Origin: a virus | Strand: one strand, 5' to 3' | Length of the DNA stretch: 43,415 nucleotides | IMG/VR virus record: IMGVR_UViG_3300008120_000095 | Location: 1-43,415 of that record | Part shown: piece after piece, positions 1 through 6,829 of the stretch | Layout of the letters: each line of letters starts with the position of its first letter | How positions within the stretch are numbered: the first letter of the stretch is position 1 | Position numbers and translations under genes: made by a program | The notes under the pieces: generated by a model | Databases searched by the model: none | What the model was told of the DNA's origin: nothing | What the model saw: only the letters and a program-made list of their open reading frames with translations

Positions 1-809
1 TAAGATGCAATCTTATATCACCTCAGCAAAATCAAAATATAACAATTCAAGCGAACTGGGCGGATAGTACACAAGTTTTAATTCAAACGATTACAAATAA
101 AGCTCAGGTCTTAATTGTTAAGCCTGAAACTAATTTAACATTTGCATCAGGAACACATGATACTCAAAGAATAACACACACCTTTGCAGCAACAAGTGGA
201 ACAGGAGTGGCAAATGCTTTGACGCTTCAACAAACAATCAATCAAACAGGTGGAGCAAATGGAATTACAAGAGGTCTTTATGTCAATCCAACGCTAACGG
301 CAGCGGCAGACTTTAGAGCAATTGAAACAAGTAATGGTAAAGTAATTTTTGGAGGTACAGGAAACGTTCTAATAGGCACAACAACAGATAATGGTTTCAA
401 GTTAGATGTGAATGGAACTACGAGGGTGAGTGGGAACTTGACAATTAATTCAGCTATAGTAGGAGCTGATATTTTCACGTACACTCAAGGAATTGGGGCT
501 TTTTACCGAACTGGTTCTGGAGCAGAAGGTTTAGAAATAGGAAGAAATTCAGGAACCACAATGCGATTATTTAGTGGCACTGCAAATTTAAGAGTTTTTA
601 ATAGCGCAGGTGTTGGTATTAACACAACAACATTAAACTCTTCGTCTGTTTTTCAAATAGACAGCACTACAAAAGGCTTTTTACCTCCACGAATGACAAC
701 AACTGAAAAGAACGCTATTGCTTCGCCTGCTGCGGGCTTAGTAGTTTACGATACAACAACAAACAAATTGTGCTGTTATAATGGTAGCACTTGGAACGAT
801 TTATTCTAA
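1..809 (+). CDS. Tail fibre / receptor-binding protein, C-terminal part (5' truncated)
   Basis: The frame that begins at base 3 is open from the window edge to the TAA at 807-809, so the true start lies upstream; the GTG at 207 is probably internal. The visible part is rich in Thr, Asn, Gly and Ser, as in beta-structured fibre shafts. It carries a block of the form V-L-I-G-T-T-T followed by L-D-V-N-G, and ends with a terminal module containing GFLPPRMTTTEKNAI and LVVYDTTTNKL. This tail is common at the C-termini of fibre proteins from Flavobacteriia phages. The protein probably contacts the host surface. It precedes the lysis cassette, so it probably closes an upstream tail-gene block. The motif assignment is from memory of the family; the receptor is unknown. 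Confidence 0.8.
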   Translation, partial: RCNLISPQQNQNITIQANWADSTQVLIQTITNKAQVLIVKPETNLTFASGTHDTQRITHTFAATSGTGVANALTLQQTINQTGGANGITRGLYVNPTLTAAADFRAIETSNGKVIFGGTGNVLIGTTTDNGFKLDVNGTTRVSGNLTINSAIVGADIFTYTQGIGAFYRTGSGAEGLEIGRNSGTTMRLFSGTANLRVFNSAGVGINTTTLNSSSVFQIDSTTKGFLPPRMTTTEKNAIASPAAGLVVYDTTTNKLCCYNGSTWNDLF

Positions 810-828
810 TAAACAAACAATATAAACA

Positions 829-1098
829 ATGGCTAAAATTCAACCAATCACTTTCCCTCTAAACGCAGGGGTAGCAACAGAAATGAGTGTACTCATCCTA
901 AACTTTCCAACCGATGCAACAACTTGCACAACCTATTATGAACTAAAGACAGAGGGTACAGAGACAGAACCTTCAAAGGTTCTTTCAAATGGTAACTATA
1001 CGCTAACTCCTGAACAATTCCTTCTATGGGGAGAGGACAACAGTTGGGTAGAGCAATGTGTTGCTGATGCAATAGGAGTTGTGGTCGTAAGTTTTTAA
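829..1098 (+). CDS. Small fibre-associated hypothetical protein
   Basis: An 89-residue protein starting 19 bases after the fibre stop. It has no signal peptide or membrane segment. The sequence alternates hydrophobic and polar residues, which suggests a small beta-sandwich, followed by a Trp-containing stretch (LLWGEDNSW) and a hydrophobic end (GVVVVSF). Similar short proteins often follow fibre genes in Flavobacteriia phages. A role as a fibre accessory or small structural protein is inferred only from position. No specific family is recognised. Confidence 0.6.
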   Translation: MAKIQPITFPLNAGVATEMSVLILNFPTDATTCTTYYELKTEGTETEPSKVLSNGNYTLTPEQFLLWGEDNSWVEQCVADAIGVVVVSF

Positions 1099-1109
1099 TC
1101 ATACATTTG
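1078..1109 (+). promoter_or_regulatory. Candidate Bacteroidota-type promoter for the lysis cassette
   Basis: TACATTTG at 1102-1109 matches the -7 element TAnnTTTG of the Bacteroidota primary sigma factor. GTTG at 1078-1081, 20 bases upstream, is a 3-of-4 match to the -33 element TTTG. The element overlaps the end of the preceding gene and lies 16 bases before the ATG at 1126. It would drive the small gene at 1126, the endolysin, holin and spanin genes. Confidence 0.55.
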
Positions 1110-1125
1110 TACAAACAGAAATATT

Positions 1126-1269
1126 ATGATTACACTTAACGAAACACAAGTTAAAGAGCTTGAAGCTTTTATCCAGGAGATGCCTACCAAATTTGGATTG
1201 CCTCTACTAGAATTCTTTAGTAAATTAGCTAAAGAGCAAAAATCTAATGAAGAAAAACTACCAGAATGA
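1126..1269 (+). CDS. Small acidic/helical protein (47 aa), lysis operon leader gene
   Basis: A 47-codon ORF reading MITLNETQVKELEAF and so on, ending EEKLPE. Its TGA (1267-1269) overlaps the ATG of the next gene (1266) in an ATGA arrangement, which suggests translational coupling with the endolysin. It is the first ORF after the candidate promoter at 1078-1109. The composition is helical and charged, without membrane segment or Cys. Short proteins of this type occur in other Bacteroidota phages, but no function is known to me. The intact frame, promoter and coupled stop make it a believable gene despite its size. Confidence 0.65.
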   Translation: MITLNETQVKELEAFIQEMPTKFGLPLLEFFSKLAKEQKSNEEKLPE

Positions 1270-1811
1270 GAAAATATTCTTACGTAGAATTAGAAAACAA
1301 GTTCAAAGAACTTGGATACGAGTGGCCAGCCTTCCATATAATTGGAACGAGATCGGCAGCTAACGAAAAAAACAAGTTTGATGATTACTTCTATTTGATT
1401 AAAGGTCCAATAATGTACGTATTTTCAGGAACTACTAATCCTGGGACTCACTGGCTAAAGAATTTGCTAAATCCTAAGGGAACTGCAGTCCTCAAGCCAG
1501 GACAATATATAGATGCTTATCAATTAGGCTTGCATCAAGGTAAATATGAAGCATTAGTGCAACGTAAACCTGTAACTGTATACCGTGATGGTGACAAAGA
1601 TGATACTGCAGAAGAACAGGGTAAAGAAGATACCGGTTTATTTGGTATTAACATTCACCGTGCTAACCCATCGGCTATTTCTAAACTTATAGACAAATGG
1701 TCAGCAGGTTGCCAAGTGTTAGATGATCCCGAACAGTTCAAAACATTGCTTAGTTCTTGTAAGACATCGGGTAAAAAAGCATTTACTTATACATTACTAA
1801 GAGAATTCTAA
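1266..1811 (+). CDS. Putative endolysin with L,D-transpeptidase (YkuD)-like catalytic motif
   Basis: A 181-residue soluble protein without signal peptide. H131 is followed after 14 residues by S146-A-G148-C149 (INIHR ... WSAGCQV). This H-x(14)-S-x-G-C layout is that of YkuD-type L,D-transpeptidases, where the Cys is the nucleophile and the His its partner. An N-terminal segment with GTHWLKNLLNP and PGQY resembles a family of phage proteins often annotated as peptidoglycan hydrolases. It lies directly before a holin-like gene and spanin-like genes, which supports a role in breaking the host wall. The ATG overlaps the stop of the 47-aa gene, and the stop TAA shares one base with the next ATG (TAATG). 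Whether it hydrolyses or transpeptidates is not decided by sequence. Confidence 0.65.
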   Translation: MRKYSYVELENKFKELGYEWPAFHIIGTRSAANEKNKFDDYFYLIKGPIMYVFSGTTNPGTHWLKNLLNPKGTAVLKPGQYIDAYQLGLHQGKYEALVQRKPVTVYRDGDKDDTAEEQGKEDTGLFGINIHRANPSAISKLIDKWSAGCQVLDDPEQFKTLLSSCKTSGKKAFTYTLLREF

Positions 1812-2059
1812 TGCTAAAATGGATAAAATCAATGTTCTCTGCTGAAGGAGATGTAAGCTACAAAAGAGTTGGGTCATTCCTAGCTCTTTTGACGTGCTTA
1901 GTCATTGCATATGTGTCAACATTTACAATTTACATCTGTCCAGAGTTTATCTATGATGGATTATTGATTTTATCAGGAGCAGGAATGGGATTTACAGCCG
2001 TAGAAAACGTATCAAAAGTATTCGGAAAACCAAAACAAGATGGGCAATCAGAACAATAA
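1811..2059 (+). CDS. Holin-like small membrane protein
   Basis: An 82-residue protein with two predicted hydrophobic segments, about residues 20-42 (SFLALLTCLVIAYVSTFTIY) and 49-66 (YDGLLILSGAGMGFTAVE), and a charged C-terminus. The N-terminal FSAEGDVSYKRV stretch is typical of a family of small phage membrane proteins encoded beside endolysins. It starts on the last base of the endolysin stop codon and overlaps the next gene by 20 bases. Size, two membrane helices and position support a holin, which would open the inner membrane to the endolysin. It could instead be a structural membrane protein of unknown role. Confidence 0.65.
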   Translation: MLKWIKSMFSAEGDVSYKRVGSFLALLTCLVIAYVSTFTIYICPEFIYDGLLILSGAGMGFTAVENVSKVFGKPKQDGQSEQ

Positions 2060-2405
2060 AGTAATTTCCTTACAAGGAGTACTATTTGTAGTAGGAGCAA
2101 TACTAGTTGCATTAATTATAGGATTAATTTCCCAGCTACAAGCTAGTAAAGAAGAAAAAGCCAAGGCAGATGCTAAACTAAAAGTGATAGCAGACTTGTA
2201 CGAGCTCAAAATTGACTCAATAAAGACAATGCACACTATAGATAGCCTAGCTTTCAACGATAGTATCAACAAATACAAGATACTAGCAAATGCAAACCTA
2301 ATCATTAACATAAAAAAAGACAGAGATGAAGTCATTGGTCGTATTTCTAGTGCTGATAACAATGAACGTGATCAGCTATGGGCAACTTACTCCCCAAAGA
2401 ATTAA
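2040..2405 (+). CDS. Putative inner-membrane spanin-like protein (i-spanin)
   Basis: A 121-residue protein with a single N-terminal membrane anchor (about residues 11-31, VLFVVGAILVALIIGLI) and no cleavable signal. A long charged helical domain follows (QASKEEKAKADAKLK and beyond) that would lie in the periplasm as a coiled coil. This is the Rz-type i-spanin plan. The next gene begins 80 bases before this one ends, in the +1 frame, like nested Rz/Rz1 pairs. Assignment rests on topology and context, since spanins have little sequence conservation. Confidence 0.55.
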   Translation: MGNQNNKVISLQGVLFVVGAILVALIIGLISQLQASKEEKAKADAKLKVIADLYELKIDSIKTMHTIDSLAFNDSINKYKILANANLIINIKKDRDEVIGRISSADNNERDQLWATYSPKN

Positions 2406-2772
2406 TTACAACGGCCAGGCCGGAGTATTCTTTACAACTAAGCAAGAAGAAACTTTGCTAAAAGCAATGGTAGACTTAGATGCTTGTAAGAAAAGTGAAT
2501 TCCTGCTAAATCAAAATGTTAAATCCTATGAAATAAGATTAGCAGATAAAGACTTGGCAATCAAGACGTTAACTGACTCATATGTTAAATGTCAGGATTC
2601 GAATAAAATAAACCTTGAAAAGATTGGTACACTACAGCTAGATGTCGACAACTTAAATCTTGAACTTGATAATACAAAAGGAGAACTTACTACTTATAAA
2701 ATTTCAACAGGAGCATTTGTGTTAACTACTGCTGTATTCCTTACTACTACTGTAATTGCACTAGTTAAATAA
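2326..2772 (+). CDS. Exported coiled-coil protein with C-terminal membrane anchor; spanin partner candidate
   Basis: A 148-residue protein. Residues 1-19 form a Sec signal peptide (short basic start, hydrophobic core, SYGQ cleavage region). Residues 50-120 are a charged coiled coil, and residues 125-147 are a hydrophobic helix (FVLTTAVFLTTTVIALV) ending in Lys. There is no lipobox Cys, so it is not a classical Rz1 lipoprotein. The start lies inside the preceding spanin-like gene in another frame (80-base overlap). With a signal peptide and a C-terminal anchor it could pair with the i-spanin or act as a single-protein spanin in unusual orientation. An alternative Met at codon 13 would destroy the signal peptide and is less likely. 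Confidence 0.55.
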   Translation: MKSLVVFLVLITMNVISYGQLTPQRINYNGQAGVFFTTKQEETLLKAMVDLDACKKSEFLLNQNVKSYEIRLADKDLAIKTLTDSYVKCQDSNKINLEKIGTLQLDVDNLNLELDNTKGELTTYKISTGAFVLTTAVFLTTTVIALVK

Positions 2773-2776
2773 AAAG

Positions 2777-2810
2777 TTTGCTTATATAAGACTATTTGTT
2801 ATACATTTGC
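2777..2810 (+). promoter_or_regulatory. Strong Bacteroidota-type promoter before the co-chaperonin/terminase operon
   Basis: TTTG at 2777-2780 and TACATTTGC at 2802-2810 are separated by 21 bases, a full match to the Bacteroidota -33/-7 consensus (TTTG, then TAnnTTTG). The element lies between the lysis cassette stop (2772) and the ATG at 2830, leaving a leader of roughly 10-15 bases. This is the best promoter in the window. Confidence 0.75.
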
Positions 2811-2829
2811 ACAAAGCAAATCAAAACAA

Positions 2830-3105
2830 ATGGAAAAATTAAATTTCGAACCAACACGTGACTGGTTGGTAGTCCCAAAGCCGGACAAAAAAGTTACAGA
2901 TGCAGGTATCATCTTATCAGATCGTTCAGCATCACAATTACGTTCTAACGTACTTCCAGTATTAGCTGCAGGTCCAGATTGCAAATGCAAAGTTGGGGAT
3001 GTAGTTTACATTCATCCGTCTAGTGATGGAGTAATCGTTGAGTTGAATGACTCAGAGTACGTTATGATTAATGAATCAATGGCCGTTCTTGGGATAGTAA
3101 AATGA
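2830..3105 (+). CDS. GroES-like co-chaperonin
   Basis: A 91-residue protein that follows the Cpn10/GroES plan throughout: an N-terminal strand with R10-D-W-L-V-V, a mobile-loop region with T23-D-A-G-I-I-L29, then VLAAGPDCKCKVGDVVY (residues 44-60) and the C-terminal strand VMINESMAVLGIVK. GroES caps GroEL and closes the folding chamber; phages such as T4 (gp31) encode their own version to fold the capsid protein. The I-I-L tripeptide in the loop corresponds to the hydrophobic GroEL-binding tripeptide. It has its own promoter and leads the operon that ends in the large terminase. Its stop overlaps the next start (ATGA, 3102-3105). A role in folding phage head proteins with host GroEL is inferred. 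Confidence 0.88.
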   Translation: MEKLNFEPTRDWLVVPKPDKKVTDAGIILSDRSASQLRSNVLPVLAAGPDCKCKVGDVVYIHPSSDGVIVELNDSEYVMINESMAVLGIVK

Positions 3106-3371
3106 CAGGAACAGTTACAATGACCATAGAAGACTATGAGACATTGAAACTAGGTGCCCAAGCCTCAAAAATAGAAAGAACAGGATTACTAAAAGCTGCA
3201 AAAGAGCTTGAGGTATTCCTGACTTTCTTGATTACAAGAGAAAACATTGACGAGCATTTAGACGAATTCAACTCATACTCCACAACATGCAAAGTTCGTA
3301 TTGTTGATGGTCGAGCTAAGATTGAGCTTTTAGATAACGGAAAACAAATAGAAGAAGATGAGGAAGATTAA
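3102..3371 (+). CDS. Hypothetical acidic protein
   Basis: An 89-residue protein with a helical N-terminus (MTIEDYETLKLGAQASKIERTG), a possible short strand pair in the middle (TTCKVRIVDGRAKIELLDNG) and a very acidic end (EEDEED). It overlaps the co-chaperonin stop by four bases (ATGA) and the following gene by 14 bases, so it is surely part of the operon. No motif points to a function. The acidic tail could bind a basic partner, but that is speculation. Confidence 0.6.
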   Translation: MTGTVTMTIEDYETLKLGAQASKIERTGLLKAAKELEVFLTFLITRENIDEHLDEFNSYSTTCKVRIVDGRAKIELLDNGKQIEEDEED

Positions 3372-3669
3372 CATCAAAACAAACAACACTCTTAAATTCC
3401 TCCAAGTGTTTAATGGAATTCTAGAACTAACAGACACAGAGCTGAGAGTTCTGGCCAACCTAATTGACTTGAGTGAAACTGTAAACCTATGCTCTCCTGC
3501 CAACAAAAAGAAAGTAGCAGATGCAATGGAAATCAAAGATCACAATACGTTAAACAATTACGTTAAACGATTGAAGGATAAGAAAGCTATCGTACAGACA
3601 GCAAACGGATATGCCTTGGCTCCACTACTTAAGAAAGAGCCAGTGCAAATCAACATACTTCCACAATGA
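3358..3669 (+). CDS. Putative winged-helix DNA-binding protein
   Basis: A 103-residue protein. Residues 23-85 read as a winged helix-turn-helix: a first helix LTDTELRVLANLIDL, a second helix KKKVADAMEI, a recognition helix NTLNNYVKRLKDKKAI and a wing VQTANGYAL. Related short wHTH proteins are found near terminase genes in Bacteroidota phages. It may act as a transcriptional regulator or take part in packaging-site recognition. Its ATG lies inside the end of the previous gene, and its stop overlaps the next ATG at 3666. The fold is inferred from pattern; the target is unknown. Confidence 0.55.
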   Translation: MRKINIKTNNTLKFLQVFNGILELTDTELRVLANLIDLSETVNLCSPANKKKVADAMEIKDHNTLNNYVKRLKDKKAIVQTANGYALAPLLKKEPVQINILPQ

Positions 3670-3791
3670 TTACACTAAACTCAAACAAAGTAATTACATA
3701 CTTTTACATGGAGGGTATGTGTTTATCAGTTGTGCAGGATGGAAAAGGTAACGTAGTATTATTGCAATTAACAGAAGTTCCAAATGAGTAA
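3666..3791 (+). CDS. Small hypothetical protein (41 aa)
   Basis: A 41-codon ORF starting on the ATGA that ends the winged-helix gene and overlapping the zinc-ribbon gene by eight bases. The predicted protein (MITLNSNKVITYFYMEGM and so on) looks like two or three beta strands, with LSVVQDGKGNVVLLQL as a hairpin. No known family is recognised. It is accepted because it fills the only gap in an otherwise gapless operon and overlaps a neighbour at both ends. Confidence 0.55.
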   Translation: MITLNSNKVITYFYMEGMCLSVVQDGKGNVVLLQLTEVPNE

Positions 3792-4113
3792 ATTACCATC
3801 AAGACTTAAAATGCTGGCTAACTTTACAGTAGCAGTAATCAAGCATGCAGCTTCAGGAATGAAACCTGTAACTGAAGCACAATTCTTAGAGAGAATGGAT
3901 GCATGCAACACATGCCCAAACTTAGTCTTAGACGAAAAGAAAGACGGACGTTGCAGTCTGTGTGGATGTTGGGTAGAATCTAAAGGTGCATGGCAAAGCC
4001 AGAACTGTCCAGATAAACCATCTAGATGGCCAAGAATTAAGATTGGAGAGAACGGAAAACCTTTAAAATTAAAGAATGAAAGAAAAGACGATAATACAGA
4101 AGCTGGCAACTAA
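3784..4113 (+). CDS. Zinc-ribbon protein (DUF6171-like)
   Basis: A 109-residue protein. Residues 37-83 hold a CxxC-type zinc site: MDACNTCPNL, then GRCSLCGCWVESKGAW, then QNCPDKPSRW. Together these give two CxxC knuckles plus further Cys. The pattern C-x2-C ... C-x2-C-G-C ... K ... C-P ... W is that of a small zinc-ribbon family, which I recall as DUF6171, common in phages and some bacteria. Zinc binding is likely; the partner (nucleic acid or protein) is unknown. The first ~30 residues are basic and helical. It overlaps the genes on both sides, including 38 bases with the HU/IHF-like gene. Confidence 0.65.
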   Translation: MSKLPSRLKMLANFTVAVIKHAASGMKPVTEAQFLERMDACNTCPNLVLDEKKDGRCSLCGCWVESKGAWQSQNCPDKPSRWPRIKIGENGKPLKLKNERKDDNTEAGN

Positions 4114-4309
4114 GTACAATCTTCCTCTTACAAAAGTTGAAGATATGGTATACCACCAATTCAAGTATGCTGCTAAGATTATCAAGCTTGGAGATTTTGA
4201 AACAATTAGGCTCCCATATTTTGGGAAATTTCATGCAAAGAAGTCTAGAATTGCCCACATAAACGAACTAAAAAGAAGGAAGAATGAAAGACTTGCTAAC
4301 GGTAAATAA
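4076..4309 (+). CDS. HU/IHF-like small DNA-binding protein, copy 1
   Basis: A 77-residue basic protein. It begins with a helical pair (IIQKLATKYNLPLTKVEDMV) followed by HQFKYAAKIIKLGDFETIRLPYFGKFHAKKSR. The G-x-F-x-x-x-R-L-P-Y-F-G-K-F block corresponds to the start of the HU/IHF beta arm region. Such shortened HU-like proteins commonly lie before the terminase in Bacteroidota phages, and IHF-like subunits are a known feature of crAss-like genomes. It may bend DNA during packaging or regulate transcription. A second, more divergent member occurs at 24144. It overlaps the genes on both sides. Confidence 0.65.
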   Translation: MKEKTIIQKLATKYNLPLTKVEDMVYHQFKYAAKIIKLGDFETIRLPYFGKFHAKKSRIAHINELKRRKNERLANGK

Positions 4310-4781
4310 TAACATGGTCATACCATCAGTGTATGCCCTGACAATCCCTGAATTCGAAAAGCTTACAGTTAAAGAACTAAGCTTTATCTACTTCTTTGTG
4401 GACCACAGATCTAGTTATGCAGCATATGACGATGAAGAACGTCAAGAAGTTTTAATGAAAGACTTAGGGGTGAAGATAACCCCTAAATTAACGGCCGGAG
4501 TAGACAAGTACAGAGACTTATCTGACACTCATGCTACTAAACTTCTTAAATCTGCACGTTTGTCTGTAAACAAACTAGAGAAATACTTTAAAACAATTGA
4601 CCTTACAGCTCTAGACGACAATGGCAAGCTTTTGTATCAAGCAAAGGATCTTCTATCAAACCTGTCAAAGGTTGGAGAGGTAATCGAAGGCCTAGATAGA
4701 CTAGAAGAATTGATCCAAAAGCAGCAAGCCAAGGATAGTCCAAACAGAGCAGGAGTAAAAACTAATAAGTACAGTGAGTAA
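4284..4781 (+). CDS. Putative small terminase subunit
   Basis: A 165-residue, mostly helical protein directly before the large terminase and overlapping it by eight bases. It contains a segment with YFFVDHRSSYAAYDDEERQEV, a central helical part (ATKLLKSARLSVNKLEKYFK) and a C-terminal coiled coil (VGEVIEGLDRLEELIQKQ) that could support oligomerisation. TerS proteins form rings that recognise the packaging site and stimulate the large subunit. Position, size and helical make-up fit, and similar proteins precede terL in other Bacteroidota phages. No diagnostic HTH motif is obvious. ATG 4314 (codon 11) is an alternative start. Confidence 0.5.
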   Translation: MKDLLTVNNNMVIPSVYALTIPEFEKLTVKELSFIYFFVDHRSSYAAYDDEERQEVLMKDLGVKITPKLTAGVDKYRDLSDTHATKLLKSARLSVNKLEKYFKTIDLTALDDNGKLLYQAKDLLSNLSKVGEVIEGLDRLEELIQKQQAKDSPNRAGVKTNKYSE

Positions 4782-6747
4782 GCTTAAAGACACACATTTA
4801 TTTGCCCCAGCTGCATCTCATTACATTGAGTACGGCTTTTATACCGATGCTCTCCCTGGTACAAAACAGTACTATGAGTATTGGGATGAAGAGCAACATA
4901 GATGCATGCATGGGTACGAAGTTAATGGGGTAAAAATTTCTGGGTTTCATTACTTTTACCTAAATTATTGTCCAATAGATAGGATTATAGATGAAGAACA
5001 ACCTGATGGTGAAATTATCTCACGACGTGATAGAAGCTTCCCAGCATTTTATGACGGTGACTTCGAATACTTTAACTCAGTTGACAAGGCCCGTAGGGAA
5101 AACAAACATCTCGTGGTTCTCAAAGCTCGTCGAAAAGGATTCTCCTACAAAGCTGCAGCTATGCTTTGCCGTAACTACTTCCATATTAGGAATTCTAAGA
5201 ATTTTGTATTTGCTTCTGACAAGCAATACTTAACTGGGGACGGAATGTTGTCTAAAGCTTGGGACATTGTCTCATTCATAGATGACAATACAGCTTGGAC
5301 TCAACCTCGACTTATCGACAGAGAAATGCACAAGCAATCTGGATACAAAAAGAATGTAAACGGAGCCGATGTAACTCTAGGGTTTAAATCACAGATTATC
5401 GGTGTCAGTCTTAAAGATGATCCAGATAAAATCCGTGGTAAAGCAGGTGAACTGATCTTCTTTGAAGAAGCAGGATCTTTTGCAGGACTCTTAAAAGCTT
5501 GGGAGGTAGCAATGCCTACAATGAGACAGGGTTCTAAAACTCTTGGGACAATGATTGCATTTGGAACAGGTGGAGAAGAAGGTCCAGGCTTTGAAGGTAT
5601 GGAAGAATTGTTCTACCACCCTGAAGCTTATGACTGCCTTGGATTTGAAAACGATTGGGATGCTGGGGCTATGGGAACTACCTGCGGTTATTTTGTCCCC
5701 ATCTACAAAAACTTAGATGGATTTATTGACGAGAATGGCAATAGCTTAGTCGACGAAGCAATTGCTTACGAAGAAGCTCAAAGGGAAAAGAAAAAGAAAG
5801 GTAATGACCCAAAAGCTTTTGACCAGTACATTGCCGAGATGCCGTTTACTCCACAAGAAGCTACACTTCAAGTTACAGCAAATACTTTTGACGTATCATC
5901 TTTAAAAGAACAGTACAATAGAGTAATTGCCAACGATCTTCAGAAGATTGGAGTAGCAGGTGAGATGTATTACGATAGTAAAGGTAAAGTTAGCTTCAGG
6001 CCTGACTTCAACCTTAAACCTATTGTTAAATTCCCACATAGAAAAGACGACAACTTAACCGGGGCCATAGTTATCTACGAACCTCCATTTAAAACAGAAG
6101 TAGAAGATATTACCCCAAAGAACTTATACATAATTTGCCATGACCCATATGCACAAGGAAAGTCAGCATCAGCTACATCTCTCGGTGCAGCATATGTTAT
6201 CAAAGTACCGAATAACATTTCTAAGCCTGATGATATCATTGTGGCTTCGTATGTCGGAAGGCCTCAGACCCAAGATGACTACAATAGAAATCTATTTATG
6301 CTGGCTGAATACTACAATGCAAAGATTGGATTTGAGAATGACCGAGGAGAAGTTATTGCCTATGCAAAACGATTTAGAAAAATGCATATGCTACAGGAAG
6401 AGTTCGAAATGCTGGATAAAAGAGATCTTAGAAGTAAGACGGTAAAACGACAGTACGGTATGCACATGACCGAACAACGTAAAGCTCAAGGTGAATTGTA
6501 CATTCGTGACTGGTTAGTTAGTGGTAGAGGGGTAAACGAAGATGGGGACGTAACTCTAAATATGCACAAAATTTATGACCCAGCACTTTTACTAGAATTA
6601 ATCAAATTTAATAGGCAGGGCAACTTTGACCGTGCCATGGCATTCATGATTGGGATGTATCACACACGAGAGTTATACAATAAGGAACTTAAGTTTGATG
6701 ACCATGACAACTCAAAAAATGACTGGTTTGACAAAAACTACGGTTAA
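4774..6747 (+). CDS. terL: Terminase large subunit
   Basis: A 657-residue packaging motor with GTG start; the eight-base overlap with the preceding gene fixes the start. The ATPase half shows a degenerate Walker A-like segment KARRKGFSYKAAA (about 117-129), a Walker B with catalytic carboxylate ELIFFEEAGS (226-235) and a motif III-like LGTMIAFGTGG (257-267). The nuclease half has YIICHDPYA (D457) and IGFENDRGE (E521), which fit acidic metal ligands of the RNase H-like fold. The enzyme translocates DNA through the portal and cuts concatemers. The A motif lacks the usual GKS/T, which I recall as common in terminases of Bacteroidota phages. The length is in the range of crAss-like TerL proteins. 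Confidence 0.9.
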   Translation: MSKLKDTHLFAPAASHYIEYGFYTDALPGTKQYYEYWDEEQHRCMHGYEVNGVKISGFHYFYLNYCPIDRIIDEEQPDGEIISRRDRSFPAFYDGDFEYFNSVDKARRENKHLVVLKARRKGFSYKAAAMLCRNYFHIRNSKNFVFASDKQYLTGDGMLSKAWDIVSFIDDNTAWTQPRLIDREMHKQSGYKKNVNGADVTLGFKSQIIGVSLKDDPDKIRGKAGELIFFEEAGSFAGLLKAWEVAMPTMRQGSKTLGTMIAFGTGGEEGPGFEGMEELFYHPEAYDCLGFENDWDAGAMGTTCGYFVPIYKNLDGFIDENGNSLVDEAIAYEEAQREKKKKGNDPKAFDQYIAEMPFTPQEATLQVTANTFDVSSLKEQYNRVIANDLQKIGVAGEMYYDSKGKVSFRPDFNLKPIVKFPHRKDDNLTGAIVIYEPPFKTEVEDITPKNLYIICHDPYAQGKSASATSLGAAYVIKVPNNISKPDDIIVASYVGRPQTQDDYNRNLFMLAEYYNAKIGFENDRGEVIAYAKRFRKMHMLQEEFEMLDKRDLRSKTVKRQYGMHMTEQRKAQGELYIRDWLVSGRGVNEDGDVTLNMHKIYDPALLLELIKFNRQGNFDRAMAFMIGMYHTRELYNKELKFDDHDNSKNDWFDKNYG

Positions 6748-6791
6748 TACTTAAGTGAGATATAATAAATAATCAACTAAAAATCATTATC

Positions 6792-6824
6792 TTTATACCC
6801 GTAAGTAAAACGACACTAATTTTG
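6792..6824 (+). promoter_or_regulatory. Promoter before the portal gene, predicted leaderless
   Basis: TAATTTTG at 6817-6824 matches TAnnTTTG exactly. TTTA at 6792-6795, 21 bases upstream, is a 3-of-4 match to the -33 box. Only five bases separate the element from the ATG at 6830, so transcription would begin at or next to the start codon. It lies in the 82-base gap after the terminase, the first real gap since 2830. The rest of that gap holds nothing recognisable. Confidence 0.65.
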
Positions 6825-6829
6825 TATTA

